Below, piece after piece: positions 45,320-57,210 of a stretch of DNA of 64,000 nt. The position numbers were made by a program, and so were the translations under genes. A model generated the notes under the pieces. The model did no database searches and was not told where the DNA came from. It worked only from the letters and a program-made list of their open reading frames with translations. The stretch is taken from positions 273,270 to 337,269 of the forward strand of contig NZ_FMVT01000005.1 of the NCBI RefSeq assembly GCF_900102505.1. The letters run 5' to 3'. Source of the DNA: Paracoccus tibetensis (GTDB lineage: Bacteria > Pseudomonadota > Alphaproteobacteria > Rhodobacterales > Rhodobacteraceae). The stretch's first letter is position 1. Each line of letters starts with the position of its first letter.

Positions 45320-45712
45320 GAGACGGATACGGCCTCGGCCCGCCCCGACATCCTCGCACTCGTTGATCCGGTGATCAGTATGGAGGAAGGCAGTATCCAT
45401 CCGCAGTCGCGCGAGGAGTTGATCGGCACCACACCTGATGATGCTACGCTAGATGCCCACTCGATCTACAAGCTCGTGACAGCCGAGATGCCGCCGACTT
45501 TCATCTTCGAGGCCAATGACGATGACGCGGTCATTCCCGAGAGTACTTTCCGCTTCGTGGCCGCCTTGAAGGAGGTGGGCGTCCCGGTCGAGCTGCACCA
45601 GTTCGAACAAGGTGGACACGGCTTCTCGTTACGGATGGTGCGCGACATGCCGACGGAAGCATGGCCCGAACTTCTTGTGGAGTGGCTAGGATCAAAGGGT
45701 ATGCTCGACTGA
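45320..45712 (+). pseudogene. C-terminal fragment of an alpha/beta-hydrolase (acetyl-esterase type)
   Basis: The last 130 residues match the back half of carbohydrate-esterase-like alpha/beta hydrolases: RPDILALVDPVISMEEG, FIFEANDDDAVIPES (acid residue) and EQGGHGFSLR (catalytic His). The nucleophile half with GxSxG is missing, and the sequence from 45170 to 45320 has no likeness to the family. The 235 bases before it (45085-45319) hold nothing I can name. Confidence 0.72.
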
Positions 45713-45826
45713 ACCTGGCGCAGGCAGGATGGGGAGTGCCGTATCCGCACGTCAGCTCGATCTGCCATTTGTGGCAAGCGAAGACTGCATCCATCGAGGA
45801 TCGAAATCATGAGGGAGGAGAGGACC

Positions 45827-47086
45827 ATGGTGGAAACGCAACGGCTGACGCGCCGGGCGATGGCATTCGTGCTGGCGGGGGGCCGGGGCAGTCGCCTGAA
45901 GGAGCTGACAGACCGGCGGGTCAAGCCCGCCGTCTATTTTGGCGGCAAGACCCGCATCATCGACTTTGCCCTGTCGAACGCGATGAATTCCGGCATCCGC
46001 AAGATTGCCATTGCAACGCAGTACAAGGCCCACAGCCTGATCCGGCATTGCCAGCGCGGCTGGAACTTCTTTCGGGCCGAACGCAACGAGTTCCTGGACA
46101 TCCTGCCGGCCAGCCAGCGCACATCCGAGGATCACTGGTACCGCGGCACCGCAGATGCGGTCACCCAGAACATCGACATCGTGGACGACTACGATGTCGA
46201 CTACATCGTCATCCTGGCGGGCGACCACATCTACAAGATGGACTACGAGATCATGCTGCGCGAGCATGTCGAAAGCGGCGCGGATGTCACCGTCGGCTGC
46301 CTGACCGTGCCGCGGATGGAGGCTACGGCCTTCGGCGTGATGGACGTGGACGCCACGGGCCGCATCGTGTCCTTCCTGGAGAAACCCGCCGATCCGCCCG
46401 CAATGCCGGGCGAACCGGACAAAGCTCTGGCGTCGATGGGCATCTATGTCTTCAACTGGGCCTTCGTGCGCGACCTGTTGCTGCGCGATGCGCAGGACCC
46501 CACTTCTAGCCACGACTTCGGCACCGACCTGATCCCTGACATCGTCAAGAACGGCAAGGCGATGGCGCACCGGTTCGACACGTCCTGCATCCGCGAGGCG
46601 CATGCGCCGGCCTATTGGAAGGACGTGGGCACGGTCGATGCCTTCTGGCAGGCCAACATCGCGCTAACCGATTTCACGCCCGAGCTTGACCTGTGGGACA
46701 CGGATTGGCCGATCTGGACCTATTCCGAAAGCACCCCTCCTGCCAAGTTCATCCATGACGAGGCCGACCGGCGGGGCGTGGCCATATCGTCGATGGTGTC
46801 GGGGGGGTGCATCATCTCGGGGACCGAGATCCGCAACTCGCTGCTGTTCACCGAGGTGCATACCAACAGCTACGCGGTGCTGGATCACGCGGTGGTGCTG
46901 CCGTATGTCACCGTGAACCGCCATGCCCGGCTGCGCAACGTCGTGATCGACAGCCGCGTGGTCATCCCCGAGGGCCTGATCGTCGGAGAGGACCCCGAAG
47001 CCGATGCCCGCTGGTTCCGCGTCAGTGAGGGCGGCGTGACCTTGATAACCCAGGACATGCTGGACCGGCGGGCGGCATCCCTGTGA
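45827..47086 (+). CDS. glgC: Glucose-1-phosphate adenylyltransferase (ADP-glucose pyrophosphorylase)
   Basis: First committed enzyme of glycogen synthesis: ATP + glucose-1-phosphate to ADP-glucose. 419 residues from ATG 45827, preceded by GGAGAGG (an upstream ATG at 45809 is less well placed). Motifs are [27 protein letters not shown] (nucleotide binding), [24 protein letters not shown] and VEKP-like FLEKPADPP. The left-handed beta-helix C-terminus carries repeated hexapeptides ([16 protein letters not shown]-like). Its stop overlaps the glgA start. Confidence 0.96.
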   Translation: MVETQRLTRRAMAFVLAGGRGSRLKELTDRRVKPAVYFGGKTRIIDFALSNAMNSGIRKIAIATQYKAHSLIRHCQRGWNFFRAERNEFLDILPASQRTSEDHWYRGTADAVTQNIDIVDDYDVDYIVILAGDHIYKMDYEIMLREHVESGADVTVGCLTVPRMEATAFGVMDVDATGRIVSFLEKPADPPAMPGEPDKALASMGIYVFNWAFVRDLLLRDAQDPTSSHDFGTDLIPDIVKNGKAMAHRFDTSCIREAHAPAYWKDVGTVDAFWQANIALTDFTPELDLWDTDWPIWTYSESTPPAKFIHDEADRRGVAISSMVSGGCIISGTEIRNSLLFTEVHTNSYAVLDHAVVLPYVTVNRHARLRNVVIDSRVVIPEGLIVGEDPEADARWFRVSEGGVTLITQDMLDRRAASL

Positions 47087-48528
47087 TGCGGGTGCTGTCG
47101 GTCGCCTCCGAGATCGCCCCCCTGGTCAAGACCGGAGGGCTTGCCGATGTCACGGGCGCGCTGCCCGCCGCGTTGGCGGGCATGGACGTCCACATGCGCA
47201 GCCTGGTCCCGGGCTATCCAGCGGTGATGGCCGCGCTGCAGGAGGCCGAGACCGTCCATGCCTTCGACGATCTCTTCGGCGGCCCGGCGGTCCTGCTGCA
47301 GGGGCGGGGCGCTGGGCTGGATCTGCTGGTGATCGACGCACCCCATCTGTATGACCGCCCCGGCAATCCCTATCTGGGCCCCGACGGCCGCGACTGGCCG
47401 GACAACCCCGAACGCTTTGCCGCGCTGTCCTGGGTCGGGGCGCATGTCGCGGCCCATAGCGCGGGCGCCTGGCGTCCACAGGTGCTGCACGGGCACGATT
47501 GGCAAGCGGGCTTCATGACCGAATACCTGCCGCGCATGGGCGGGACCGACGTGCGGTCGGTGCTGACGATCCACAACATCGCCTTTACCGGGACGGCCGA
47601 TCCGGGGCGGCTGCATTCCCTGCGTCTCGACCCCGCGCGATTCAACAGCGAGGGGTATGAGTTCTGGGGCGGCATCTCGGCGCTGAAGGCGGGGCTGATG
47701 AGTGCGGACGCGCTGACGACCGTGTCGCCCAGCTATGCGGACGAGCTGATGACGCCGGAATTCGGCATGGGCCTGGACGGGGTCATGCGCCACCGGCAGG
47801 CGGCGCTGACCGGTATCCTGAACGGCATCGACGAACAGGTCTGGGACCCGGCGACCGACCCGGCCATCGTCCCCTTCACCGACCCGGCGAGCAAGGCCGC
47901 CGCCAAGGCCGCGTTGCGGGTGGAACTGGGTCTGCCGCAGGCGGAGGGGCCGCTTTGTGTGATCGTGTCGCGAATGACCCATCAAAAGGGGCTAGACCTT
48001 GTGCTGGAGGCGCTGCCGGCGCTGACAGCGGCAGGCGGACAGCTGGCCCTCCTCGGGTCGGGAGATCCGGTCCTGGAACAGGCGTTCCTGCAGGCGGCGG
48101 CGGACCCGAACATCGCTGTGCGCATCGGCTATGACGAGGCGCTTTCGCACCGGCTGATCGCCGGGGGGGACGCGATCCTGGTGCCATCGCGGTTCGAACC
48201 CTGCGGACTGACGCAGCTGTACGGGCTGCGCTATGGCACCATCCCGGTCGTCGCGCTGACCGGCGGCCTGGCCGACACGGTCATCAACGCGTCGCCCGCG
48301 GGGCTGGCGCGCGGCGTGGCCACGGGCATCCAATTCGCGCCCGTCACTGCGGTGGCGCTGCGCGGGGCGCTGATGCGGCTGGCGACCCTTTATGCGGACC
48401 GCGACACCTGGTCCCGGATGCAGGCGAACGCCATGGCCCATCCCGTCGGATGGGGACAATCGGCTCGTGCCTATGCCGACCTCTATGCAAGGCTGACCCG
48501 TACGTCATCACCCAAAACATCGCGATGA
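47086..48528 (+). CDS. glgA: Glycogen synthase (ADP-glucose-dependent, GT5)
   Basis: 480 residues. It elongates alpha-1,4-glucan from ADP-glucose. Start motif VASEIAPLVKTGGLADV is the diagnostic KTGGL loop. HGHDWQAGF, TIHNIAFTG and VSPSYADEL follow in the N-domain. VSRMTHQKGLDL and PSRFEPCGLTQLYGLRYG lie in the donor domain. The start is ATG, overlapping the glgC stop by one base (TGATG); a GTG at 47083 would add one residue. No glgB, glgX or glgP follows; a broken debranching gene lies 14 kb away. Confidence 0.95.
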   Translation: MRVLSVASEIAPLVKTGGLADVTGALPAALAGMDVHMRSLVPGYPAVMAALQEAETVHAFDDLFGGPAVLLQGRGAGLDLLVIDAPHLYDRPGNPYLGPDGRDWPDNPERFAALSWVGAHVAAHSAGAWRPQVLHGHDWQAGFMTEYLPRMGGTDVRSVLTIHNIAFTGTADPGRLHSLRLDPARFNSEGYEFWGGISALKAGLMSADALTTVSPSYADELMTPEFGMGLDGVMRHRQAALTGILNGIDEQVWDPATDPAIVPFTDPASKAAAKAALRVELGLPQAEGPLCVIVSRMTHQKGLDLVLEALPALTAAGGQLALLGSGDPVLEQAFLQAAADPNIAVRIGYDEALSHRLIAGGDAILVPSRFEPCGLTQLYGLRYGTIPVVALTGGLADTVINASPAGLARGVATGIQFAPVTAVALRGALMRLATLYADRDTWSRMQANAMAHPVGWGQSARAYADLYARLTRTSSPKTSR

Positions 48529-48567
48529 CTGCAGGGCGTCCCACGCTCCTGGGTGCGAGCGTCTCTT

Positions 48568-48798
48568 TCATGACATCCTGCTTTCCTTGTGCTTCAACAG
48601 CAAAATAGGCGAGCTCCCGGCAGACGCGCCCGCGGCAATAGAACGCGCGAGTTCGCCCCGCAGTGATGTCACCGCCTGAGCTACGAGATCCAATTTCACA
48701 TTACCTGACGAACACTCATCCGTGTCCTGATCATGCAACACGTAGCCACGCCCCCACACTGTCTCGATCAGGTTCTTTCCACTGGGACCACCGATCAT
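48568..48798 (-). pseudogene. C-terminal tail of an OmpR/CtrA-like response regulator
   Basis: The frame contains NLIETVWGRGYVLHDQD, the last strand-turn-strand of a winged-helix response regulator, as in CtrA-like proteins. The receiver domain and most of the DNA-binding domain are absent upstream of 48798, and about 50 unrelated residues follow. It is a rearrangement remnant. Confidence 0.65.
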
Positions 48799-48930
48799 CC
48801 ACTGTATCGGGGCAACATGCCGAGTCAGACATAAATTCGTCCATTGCTGATTTTCCTGTGGAATGGGACGCGCTATCCTGAAATGCGACTTTCTGTGCTC
48901 AACAATGGGTTGAGCCGCGAAAGGATCATC

Positions 48931-49341
48931 GTATGAAGGTTCGGTTCTCCCACCTCTCCCTTCCTGAGCGCCGCAAGATCTAGCGCTGGCGGCATATGAA
49001 ACTGAGTCTTCACGAGATGGCGCGAAGGCTTGGCCGGCACCGCTCGACGGTACCTGCAGGCGCAGGTGGGCACCCGAACCTGGTTCTGCGAGGCGCAGTC
49101 ACTCTGGCAGAAAGGGGCCGTCGAGAACGCCAACAAGCGGCTCAGACGCTGGCTCTGCCGCGACACTGATACAAACAAACTCTCTCAGGAGGAACTCCGT
49201 CAGCCCTGCGCGGGCCTCAATGCCACGCCGCGCAAGTGCCTCGGCTTCCGCACCCCTGCTGAGGTGTTCAAGGCCAACCTACTCGGACGCGGCTACAGAA
49301 AAAATAAGCTCCCCCGGCAACCGTTGTCGCATTTGGGCTAG
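48931..49341 (+). pseudogene. IS30-family transposase with internal deletion
   Basis: The 5' part reads MKVRFSHLSLPERRKI, a TAG, then MKLSLHEMARRLGRHRSTV (the HTH start of IS30 transposases). It jumps directly to the C-terminal VGTRTWFCEAQSLWQKGAVENANKRLRRWL, which holds the final Glu of the DDE triad (KGAVEN). ATPRKCLGFRTPAEVFKANLL follows. About two thirds of the gene is missing. Confidence 0.85.
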
Positions 49342-49509
49342 CGCGTCCACCTGGCGTACAACCGTCGCCATATGGCAAAAGTTGGTCTGACGCCGGGCCC
49401 CAGACGAAATTTCGTCGACGATGCTGCACATCGGCAGGATCAGAGCGTTCGAGGACGGCTATGCCTGCCCGGGCTTGGCGGCCCAGCCAGACATAGCCGC
49501 GTAAAGGCC

Positions 49510-51606
49510 TCAATGCGCCACGATGACCGCATCCAGCGCGGGGACGGTGCCGGTGGCCAAATCGCCCCAGAGGCAGGTCGCGGCGGCGTCAAGCGGAACG
49601 CCTCCGACCGTCACGGACACGGGCTGCGGCTGATCGGTGGGGTTGACCAGCCAGGTGAACCGCCGGTCGCCGTCCCTGTGCAGGCGGCCCTTGACCATGT
49701 TGTTGCCGGTCCCGACCACCGGACGGATGCCCGCCCAGTCCAGGCACTTGCGGAACCACGCCGCCGCGTCGGGCTGCCCCGCCTCGAGCGCGCGGAAATG
49801 GCCGGCCGAGACATGGCTGCCGACCAGCAGCGTCCTGCCGTCCCCATGGTCCGAGGCCGTCAGAGCGATCCGTCCGTCGTCGAACCGCCCAAGGACATTC
49901 GCCCCCGCCGCATGATAGGACTGGATGAAGCCGCCGCAGGTCAGCCGCTGCTCGTCCAGGACAAGCGCCGTGTGATGGGCAATGTCGGGCATGAATTCGA
50001 CCTCGTCCTCGGTAACGCCGAACACAGCGTCCAGCCCGGCGCGGGGCTGCCGGGCACCCGCGCGGCCCATGTCACCGAAATAGCCCGGACACGCCTCGGA
50101 GATCAGCCTGCCGCCGCGCGCGACCCAATTGGCAAGCCGCCCGGCCAAGGCGTCCGGGATCAGGATTGGGTAGGGCGCGTAAATTACATCATAGCCGTCG
50201 ATGTCGTCTGAATGCACCCAGTCCGGCTGGATGCCCAAGTCGAAGAAGCCGCGATAGGCGCCCCACATCGCATCCTGATAAGTCGTGAAGCTGCCTTCGG
50301 ACGACAGCAGGCGGTCGAAGCGCTGCGCCTCGGGGATCATCAGGATGCCGACCTCGCCGCGCACTGGTCTGGCAGCCATCAGGTCCGCCTGTCCGGGTTC
50401 ATTAGCCCACCGCCCGATCGCGGCCTGCATGTCCGACCGGGGGGTGCGGCTGCCGTCCATGCCATAGGCGCCGAACGCGCCGAACAGCGGCCCGTCCAGC
50501 AGCGGGCGATAGCGCAGGTTCATCATTCCCCGCGCCCCCGCCGCGAACGAGGCCATCGACCACAGTCGGATATCTTCCGGCGTCGCAACACGGGCGTCGT
50601 CCTTGGCGCGGCCCAGAACCTGCGGCTGCATCCACAGCGGGCCGCCCTGCCGTTCGGCGTGCCAGAAGGGCTTGCCCCGGGACGCGCCGCGGATCAGATC
50701 GCCGGCGTAGAAATTGCGCCAGGGCTGGTTTCCTTTGCGCGCGGCGATCCAGGTATAGCCGTAGATGTCCACCTGCCCGGCCGCCCGCCAGTCGTTGCAG
50801 CCATGCCCGGCCAGCGCGGTGACGGCCCCCGCGATTCCGTGCGAGACGATGGCCGCATCCGGATCGGCGGCCCGGATCGTGCGGATCTTGTCCTCGACAT
50901 GGGTGTAGAAGTTATCCTCGCGGAAGGTCATCCAGTCGAGGCACTCGGCGTAGGGCTGGATCTGCCGGGGCGGCATGATGTCGTCCCATTCGGCATAGGA
51001 ATAGCGGTGCCAGACCTCGGCCAGGGCATCGAGGCTGCCGTACTTGTCCTGAAGCCAGCGCCGGAATGCGGCCGCCGTCGGGTCCGAAAAATCGAACTGG
51101 GGCTGATAGTTGACCTCGTTGTTGACGTCATAGCCCATCAGGCCGGGATGGCCGCGGTAACGTTCGGCAAGGCGCGTCAGAAAGCCCATGACCGCGTCAT
51201 GCACCGCCGGATCGTTCAGCGTCAGCGGGCCGGCCCCGCCCAGACCCTCGCCAAAGCCACCGACGGCGGTCGACGGGCTGAGCTGCGAGGCCATGGGCCG
51301 GCCGTCCGCCGTCCGCATCCGCGCATGGTCCATCCGCCGAGTCAGCCAGTCGGGCGCGGCCATGGTGAATTCCGCGATGACGGTCGAGAGCCCGTGCGCT
51401 GCCGCAAGGTCCAGCTGGCGGTCGCAATCGTCCCAATCGAAACGGCCGGGGGCGCGTTCGATCGCGGACCACATGAACCAGTGGCGGAAGGTGTTCAGCC
51501 CGTCCTCGGCGGCGACGGCATAGTCGCGGTCCCAATCCTCGCGCGGGGGGTTCGACTTTCGGAAATAGACGGCGCCATAGGGGACGCGGGGGTGATCCTT
51601 GGCCAT
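49510..51606 (-). CDS. GH42-family beta-galactosidase
   Basis: 698 residues, full family length. The TIM barrel starts YGAVYFRKSNPPREDWDRDYAVAAEDGLNTFRHW. The acid/base is E164 in DVNNEVNY, and the nucleophile is E318 in FWHAERQGG. The trimerisation domain (about 400-600) and a C-terminal beta domain ending LWGDLATGTVPALDAVIVAH follow. There is no signal peptide, so it is cytosolic and would act on imported galactosides. It is the last gene of the eight-gene operon, 20 bases after the dehydrogenase stop. Confidence 0.93.
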   Translation of the reverse strand: MAKDHPRVPYGAVYFRKSNPPREDWDRDYAVAAEDGLNTFRHWFMWSAIERAPGRFDWDDCDRQLDLAAAHGLSTVIAEFTMAAPDWLTRRMDHARMRTADGRPMASQLSPSTAVGGFGEGLGGAGPLTLNDPAVHDAVMGFLTRLAERYRGHPGLMGYDVNNEVNYQPQFDFSDPTAAAFRRWLQDKYGSLDALAEVWHRYSYAEWDDIMPPRQIQPYAECLDWMTFREDNFYTHVEDKIRTIRAADPDAAIVSHGIAGAVTALAGHGCNDWRAAGQVDIYGYTWIAARKGNQPWRNFYAGDLIRGASRGKPFWHAERQGGPLWMQPQVLGRAKDDARVATPEDIRLWSMASFAAGARGMMNLRYRPLLDGPLFGAFGAYGMDGSRTPRSDMQAAIGRWANEPGQADLMAARPVRGEVGILMIPEAQRFDRLLSSEGSFTTYQDAMWGAYRGFFDLGIQPDWVHSDDIDGYDVIYAPYPILIPDALAGRLANWVARGGRLISEACPGYFGDMGRAGARQPRAGLDAVFGVTEDEVEFMPDIAHHTALVLDEQRLTCGGFIQSYHAAGANVLGRFDDGRIALTASDHGDGRTLLVGSHVSAGHFRALEAGQPDAAAWFRKCLDWAGIRPVVGTGNNMVKGRLHRDGDRRFTWLVNPTDQPQPVSVTVGGVPLDAAATCLWGDLATGTVPALDAVIVAH

Positions 51607-51626
51607 GACGGCTCCTTCTTAAGTCT

Positions 51627-52505
51627 TCAGCGGGCAGCGGGGGCCGACAGCGCGCGCAAGGTGCGGACAAGGGCCGAATGGTCCAGATCGCCATCGCCGC
51701 GCCCGACGGCCGCCGACATCATCTGATGGGCCAGCGCGGTTCCAGGCAGCGCGCGGTCCAGGCTGCGGGCCGCATCGACGGCAAGGCCAAGATCCTTGCG
51801 GTGCAGCGCGATGCGGAAGCCGGGATCGAAAGCCTGATCGATCATCCGCTGGCCGTGGACCTTCAGGATGGTGCTGTCGGCAAAGCCGCCCAACAGTGCC
51901 TCGCGGACCTTGGCGGGATCGGCCCCGGACCATTCAGCCAGCGACAGAGCCTCGGCCACGGCCGAGATGGTCAGCCCGACGATGACCTGGTTGCAGACCT
52001 TGGCCGTCTGCCCGTCCCCTGCCCCGCCGATATGGGTGATCCGCTTGCCCATCAGCTCGAGGATCGGCAGCGCGCGCTGGAACGCGGCCTCGGATCCGCC
52101 GGCCATGATCGTCAGCGCGGCGTTCCGCGCACCAGCTTCTCCGCCCGAAACGGGGGCATCCAGCCATTCGCCACCTGCCGCCACTATGCGCGCCGCATAA
52201 TCCCGCGTCGCCACCGGCGAGATCGAGCTCATGTCGATGACCAGCGTGCCGGGTTGCAGGGCCGCCGCAATGCCGTCCTCGCCGAACAGTACCTGTTCGA
52301 CGTCCGGCGTGTCGGGCAGCATCAGGATCACGATCTCGGCCCCTGCCGCCACCTCGGCGGCACTGGCCATCGCGCGGCCTCCCGCATCGACAAGCGGCTG
52401 AGAGACCGGTTTGACCCGGTGCAATAGCAGCTCGTGCCCCGCCGCGATCAGGTGCTCTGCCATCGGGCGCCCCATCACGCCCAGTCCGATAAAGCCGATC
52501 TTCAT
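51627..52505 (-). CDS. Beta-hydroxyacid dehydrogenase (3-HIBDH / tartronate-semialdehyde reductase family)
   Basis: 292 residues. N-terminal Rossmann motif GFIGLGVMGRPMAEHL (GxGxxG), substrate loop LDAPVSGGEAGA, and the catalytic lysine region GDGQTAKVCNQVIVG. The start MKIGFIG is preceded by GGAG and overlaps the isomerase stop (ATGA). With a hydroxypyruvate-isomerase-like partner this suggests interconversion of hydroxypyruvate, tartronate semialdehyde and glycerate, or an acid-sugar route of the OtnI/LtnD kind. The exact substrate is not determinable. Confidence 0.88.
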   Translation of the reverse strand: MKIGFIGLGVMGRPMAEHLIAAGHELLLHRVKPVSQPLVDAGGRAMASAAEVAAGAEIVILMLPDTPDVEQVLFGEDGIAAALQPGTLVIDMSSISPVATRDYAARIVAAGGEWLDAPVSGGEAGARNAALTIMAGGSEAAFQRALPILELMGKRITHIGGAGDGQTAKVCNQVIVGLTISAVAEALSLAEWSGADPAKVREALLGGFADSTILKVHGQRMIDQAFDPGFRIALHRKDLGLAVDAARSLDRALPGTALAHQMMSAAVGRGDGDLDHSALVRTLRALSAPAAR

Positions 52506-53287
52506 GGTGCCACTCCGTGCTGTGTCATCCAATCAAGCCCTTGGGATGTCCGGCCAAGTGGCTTGTATTCGCAGCCGACCCAGCCATCGTAGCCAAGCCG
52601 GTCCAGTTCCGCGAAAAGGAAGCGGTGGTTGATCTCTCCGGTGCCGGGTTCGTGCCGGCCGGGATGGTCCGCGATCTGGATATGGGCGATGCGGCCCTGA
52701 TGGCGTTGGAAGGTCGGGACCAGATCGCCCTGCATGATCTGCGCGTGATAGAAATCGTATTGCAGCCACAGGTTCGCGTGTCCGGCCATGTCCATCACCC
52801 GCAGTGCATGATCCACCCGCGCGCAGTGAAAGCCGGGGATGTCGCGGGTGTTGATCGGCTCGACCAGCAGGCGGATGCCGGCATCGGCAAGGCGCGGCGC
52901 AGCGTAGGCAAGGTTTTCGGCCATCACCTGATCCAGCGAGACGGGGTCCATCCCGGCCGGCGCGATGCCGGCAAGGGCGTTCACCTGCCGGCAGCCAAGC
53001 GCGGCGGCATAGCGCAGCGCGGTCTCGACCCCCTCTCGGAACTCGGCCCGGCGGTCCGGCAGGCAAAGAATGCCCCGCTCGCCCGCCGCCCAATCGCCCG
53101 AGGGCAGGTTGAACAGGATCTGCTGCAGACCCGTCTGCCGCAGGATCGCGGCGACATCCTCGGGCGGGTGATCATAGGGGCCGAGGTATTCGACCGCGCG
53201 GAAGCCGTCGGCAGCCGCGGCGGCGAAGCGGTCGATGAACGCGTGCTCGGGGTAAAGCATCGACAGGTTGGCGCTGAATTTGGGCAT
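52502..53287 (-). CDS. Hydroxypyruvate isomerase-like TIM-barrel protein (Hyi/OtnI family)
   Basis: 261 residues. It begins MPKFSANLSMLYPEHAFIDRFAAAAADGFRAVEYLGPYDHPPEDVA, a close fit to Hyi. Metal-site residues lie in LLVEPINTRDIPGF, QYDFYHAQIMQGDL, HIQIADHPGRHEPGTGEI and WVGCEYKPLG. Converts hydroxypyruvate to tartronate semialdehyde, or 2-oxotetronates in the OtnI branch. It lies 15 bases after the ATPase stop and is coupled to the dehydrogenase. Confidence 0.9.
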   Translation of the reverse strand: MPKFSANLSMLYPEHAFIDRFAAAAADGFRAVEYLGPYDHPPEDVAAILRQTGLQQILFNLPSGDWAAGERGILCLPDRRAEFREGVETALRYAAALGCRQVNALAGIAPAGMDPVSLDQVMAENLAYAAPRLADAGIRLLVEPINTRDIPGFHCARVDHALRVMDMAGHANLWLQYDFYHAQIMQGDLVPTFQRHQGRIAHIQIADHPGRHEPGTGEINHRFLFAELDRLGYDGWVGCEYKPLGRTSQGLDWMTQHGVAP

Positions 53288-53301
53288 TGGATCCTTGAAG
53301 G

Positions 53302-55020
<1,719 letters not shown>

Positions 55021-55024
55021 CGCA

Positions 55025-56227
55025 TCATGTCTCATAGGGGTCGGCCGCATCGCGCATGCCGTCGCCCAGGAAGTTGAAGGCCAGCACCGCCAGCACCACC
55101 GCCCCAGAAGGCCAGATCAGCAGCCAGGGCGCCGTCGACACGGCGCGGATGTTCTGCGCGTCCTGCAGCAGGACGCCCCAGCTGACGACCGGCGCCTTGA
55201 GGCCGACGCCCAGAAAGGACAGCGCGGTTTCCGCGACGATCATCGTCGGAATGGCCAGCGTTACGACCGCAAGGATGTGCGAGGTCAGCGACGGCAGGAT
55301 GTGGCGGAAGATCACCCGCGCCCGGCTTGATCCGTCAAGGATCGCGGCGGTCACGAAATCCTCGTGCCTCAGGGCAAGGAACCGGCCCCGCACCTCGCGC
55401 GCAAGGCCCGTCCAGGCCAGCAGCGACACGATCAGCGTCACCATGAAATAGACGGTCACGGGCGACCAGGCCACCGGCACCGCAGCGGCAAGGCCCAGCC
55501 ATAACGGGATCGTCGGCATGGCGCTGATGACCTCGATGATGCGCTGGATGACAAGGTCGGTCCAGCCGCCGAAGTACCCCGACAGCGCCCCCAGCACGAC
55601 CCCGATGACAAGGCTGGACAGCACCCCGATCAGCCCGATCGACATCGAGATGCGGGTGCCGTAGATCAGCCGGCTGAGCAGGTCGCGGCCAAGCGCGTCG
55701 GTGCCCAGCAGGTTCATCGGTTGCGACGCATCAAGCGGCCCCATGAGGCGCATGTTCGCGTCTAGCAGCCCCCACATGCGATAGGCCGGTCCCTCGACAA
55801 AGAAGCCGATCGGGATGATCGCGGTGTCGTCAATGGTGAAGGTGCGACGCAACGAGGCGGGATCGACGCTCATTGTGTAGCCCTTGACATGGGGCTGCCA
55901 GCTGCGGCCGCCATCCGGGTCTGGCACGAAGAAGCCGATGCTCTGCGGCGGGGCATAGGTGAACTGCGGCCGGGCCAGCGAGGGCGAGGTGGGGGCCAGG
56001 AACTCGGCCAACATGGCAATCAGGTAGAAGGCCAGCACCACGATCCCCGCAAAGACGGCAACGCGGTTCGACAGGAACTTGCGCCAGATCAGCGTCCATT
56101 GCGAGGCAACGGCGATCTTGCCCGGATCATCGCCGGGCCGCAGCGGGCTGATGGCGGGCCCGGTGTCTTCCGGAGCCATAGGCCGGTCCGGGGGCAGCTC
56201 GGTCGGGGTATGAACGAGATGGGTCAT
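55025..56227 (-). CDS. ABC importer permease, DppC/OppC type
   Basis: 400 residues with an extended cytoplasmic N-terminus, a first helix (NRVAVFAGIVVLAFYLIAMLAEF) and a long periplasmic insert (about 75-180) found in this subgroup. Five more helices follow, with the EAA-type loop EVRGRFLALRHEDFVTAAILDGSSRARVIFRHILPS. PFLGVGLKAP-like FLGVGLKAPVVSWGVLLQDA closes the family pattern. Its ATG overlaps the stop of the preceding permease by 4 bases. Confidence 0.93.
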   Translation of the reverse strand: MTHLVHTPTELPPDRPMAPEDTGPAISPLRPGDDPGKIAVASQWTLIWRKFLSNRVAVFAGIVVLAFYLIAMLAEFLAPTSPSLARPQFTYAPPQSIGFFVPDPDGGRSWQPHVKGYTMSVDPASLRRTFTIDDTAIIPIGFFVEGPAYRMWGLLDANMRLMGPLDASQPMNLLGTDALGRDLLSRLIYGTRISMSIGLIGVLSSLVIGVVLGALSGYFGGWTDLVIQRIIEVISAMPTIPLWLGLAAAVPVAWSPVTVYFMVTLIVSLLAWTGLAREVRGRFLALRHEDFVTAAILDGSSRARVIFRHILPSLTSHILAVVTLAIPTMIVAETALSFLGVGLKAPVVSWGVLLQDAQNIRAVSTAPWLLIWPSGAVVLAVLAFNFLGDGMRDAADPYET

Positions 56228-57210
56228 GTGAAGCGTATCCGGGGATCAAGGACGGCCAGAAGCAGGTCCGAAATCAGCATGCCGATCAGCGTCAGTACGC
56301 CCATCAGCAGGATGAAGCTGCCGGCCAGGTACATGTCCTGGCTGACAAGCGCCCTCAGCAGCAGTGGCCCCGCGGTGGGCAGGTTCAGCACGATGGCGGT
56401 GATGGTGACGCCCGATATCAGGTTCGGCAGGACCCATCCGATCGCCGACACGAACGGGTTAAGCGCGATGCGCACGGGATATCGCATGATGACGTTGAAT
56501 TCGGACAGGCCCTTGGCGCGGGCGGTGGTGACATAGGGCTTGGACAGCTCGTCCGTCAGGTTCGCGCGAAGGATGCGGATCAGCGCCGCCGTCCCCGAGG
56601 TCCCGATGACGATGATCGGAATCCACAGGTGCTTCATCAGGTCCCACACCCGCCCCCAGCTCCAGTCCGCGCCGACATATTCGGGCGAGAATAGGCCCCC
56701 AACGCTTTGCCCGAAGTAGCGGTAGCTGACATACATCAGCGTCAGCGCCAGGATGAAGTTGGGGATCGCAAGGCCCAGAAAGCCAAAGAACGTGGCGACG
56801 TGATCGCCCACGGAATGGCGGTGGACGGCCGAATAGATCCCGATGGGCAGCGACACCGCCCAGACAAAGACCAGCGCCGCGATCGAGATGGCAAGGGTCG
56901 AGCCCATGCGCTCCCAGATCAGCTCGCTGACAGGGCGGCCCCATTCGAAGGAATAACCGAAATCGCCGCGAAAGACGATGCCCGAGATCCATTTGAAGTA
57001 TTGCACGATCATCGGGTCATCCAGACCATAGGTCGCGCGCAGCCGCGCGATCTCGACCGGGTCCAGCGTCTGTCCGCTGTCGGCCATCGAGGCCAGCAGC
57101 GATGTCAGGTAATCACCGGGCGGCAGCTGGATGATGAAGAACGAGATCAGCGAGATGCCGAACATCGTGGGGATCATCAGCAAGATCCGCTTGAGCGTGT
57201 AGAGCCACAT
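56224..57210 (-). CDS. ABC importer permease, DppB/OppB type
   Basis: 328 residues and six hydrophobic segments. N-terminus MWLYTLKRILLMIPTMFGISLISFFIIQLPPGDY is the standard DppB opening. The EAA loop is TDELSKPYVTTARAKGLSEFNVIMRYPVRIALNP. Start and neighbouring stop share position 57210, so the genes are tightly packed. It forms the channel with the DppC-type protein. Confidence 0.94.
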   Translation of the reverse strand: MWLYTLKRILLMIPTMFGISLISFFIIQLPPGDYLTSLLASMADSGQTLDPVEIARLRATYGLDDPMIVQYFKWISGIVFRGDFGYSFEWGRPVSELIWERMGSTLAISIAALVFVWAVSLPIGIYSAVHRHSVGDHVATFFGFLGLAIPNFILALTLMYVSYRYFGQSVGGLFSPEYVGADWSWGRVWDLMKHLWIPIIVIGTSGTAALIRILRANLTDELSKPYVTTARAKGLSEFNVIMRYPVRIALNPFVSAIGWVLPNLISGVTITAIVLNLPTAGPLLLRALVSQDMYLAGSFILLMGVLTLIGMLISDLLLAVLDPRIRFT